Position numbers and translations under genes: made by a program. A stretch of DNA of 14,265 nt from Sphingomonas sp. GTDB lineage: Bacteria > Pseudomonadota > Alphaproteobacteria > Sphingomonadales > Sphingomonadaceae. The notes under the pieces were generated by a model. That model was not told the DNA's origin, ran no database searches, and was given only the letters and a program-made list of their open reading frames with translations. The stretch lies in assembly GCA_019747165.1 (NCBI GenBank), contig JAIERC010000039.1, positions 1 to 14,265 on the forward strand. Direction: 5' to 3'. This document shows positions 13,744-14,265 of the stretch, one piece after another; within the stretch, counting starts at the first letter, position 1, and every line of letters begins with the position of its first letter.

Positions 13744-14265
13744 TCACGAAATCATGTCCTGCTGGCGCAATGCTTCCGCCAAATCGGAAGGTATCGGCAT
13801 TGGCGCAAACGCGCTCACATTAGATCGCCCGGTATTACCCACCGGCAACCGGCCCGTCAGCGAACCGAGCGGAGCCAATATGATCCGGACCATCTGGCCC
13901 AGAACTTCGCTCCAATCGCGCCGTCGGATCGCAAACCCCATCATGGCGCCATGACTAGAGATATGTGGGCGAAGATAGGGCTGCGACACGATATGAATCC
14001 GCTCCAGATGGTGCCACGCACGATCATCGTCGCCCGCTTCTATCGCTGACCGGTATGCCGCCATTTCGGCCGCGATCACCCGCCGCGCAGCAAAGCTTTT
14101 GGCAAGCCCCCGCCAGCGTCGCTGCCGGTGCCGATAGAAGATCTGCGCGAAGGCCCAGATGAACGGGGTCACAGCTCCAGCTGAAACATCGACCTCGTCG
14201 CTGTAACGCGTCCCGCCGTCTTTGTCCGGCGCGACCGTAATCCAATGATCCCACTTCGAGATGAG
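13744..14265 (-). CDS. SRPBCC (C-terminal part) fused to DUF3703 domain protein; 5' end beyond window
   Basis: Open from the window edge to TGA at 13746-13744, giving 173 visible residues with no stop between. Residues about 1-55 (KWDHWITVAPDKDGGTRYSDEVDV, ending FAQIFYRHRQRRWRGL) look like the last strands and C-terminal helix of an SRPBCC/START-like lipid-binding domain. Residues about 58-168 form a complete DUF3703 domain: AWHHLERIHIVSQ, then PHISSHGAMMGFAIRRRD, EVLGQMVR, LPVGNTGRSNVSAF and PMPIPSDL. DUF3703 proteins are usually stand-alone, about 120 residues, of unknown function, and often lie beside metal-efflux genes. An internal GTG at 14172 is a possible start, but it would cut the SRPBCC helix, so I favour one fused protein. 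It is the most upstream visible gene of the czc block. Confidence 0.75.
   Translation of the reverse strand, partial: LISKWDHWITVAPDKDGGTRYSDEVDVSAGAVTPFIWAFAQIFYRHRQRRWRGLAKSFAARRVIAAEMAAYRSAIEAGDDDRAWHHLERIHIVSQPYLRPHISSHGAMMGFAIRRRDWSEVLGQMVRIILAPLGSLTGRLPVGNTGRSNVSAFAPMPIPSDLAEALRQQDMIS

Overview
This window looks like a heavy-metal resistance island from a GC-rich alphaproteobacterium, most likely of the Sphingomonadales. That placement is inferred from codon usage and from the resemblance of the CopB, Grx-MauE and DUF3703 proteins to sphingomonad-type proteins; no marker gene fixes it. Almost all genes lie on the minus strand, so the window reads right to left. I see no insertion sequence, integrase, tRNA, rRNA or CRISPR array.

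Right block (about 14265 to 6575, minus strand), a czc-type Co/Zn/Cd efflux cluster. It begins with a gene cut by the window edge that fuses the end of an SRPBCC domain to a complete DUF3703 domain. Next come a small exported His/Cys-rich protein in the czcI position, czcC (outer membrane channel), czcB (periplasmic adaptor), czcA (HME-type RND pump) and, after a 23-codon leader ORF, the cation diffusion facilitator czcD. A perfect 10-bp inverted repeat places the stop codon of the czcI-like gene in one arm and part of the czcC ribosome binding site in the other.

Centre (5340 to 6558), a divergent pair. A MerR-family regulator (minus) faces a monothiol glutaredoxin-MauE/DoxX membrane fusion (plus). 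Between them is a mer-type operator, CCGTACCATGGTACGG, inside a MerR-style promoter with an over-long spacer.

Left block (5293 to 1, minus strand), a sigma-factor module followed by a periplasmic copper resistance operon. A small single-TM protein (CnrY-like, probable anti-sigma), a CnrX-like periplasmic metal sensor and an ECF sigma factor (CnrH-like) overlap by 4 bases each, in the order known for cnrYXH. They are followed by copA (multicopper oxidase), copB, copC and copD (cut by the left edge). The same bipartite element, TGAGGGGT-N12-CGCGTATA, lies both in front of the cnrY-like gene and in front of copA. It is therefore a strong candidate for the promoter recognised by this sigma factor.

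Together: the sensor would feel metal in the periplasm and release the sigma factor from its membrane anchor, and the sigma factor would fire its own operon and copABCD. CopA/B/C/D handle periplasmic copper; CzcCBA and CzcD export divalent cations; the MerR/Grx-MauE pair probably handles a thiol-reactive metal or the redox damage it causes.
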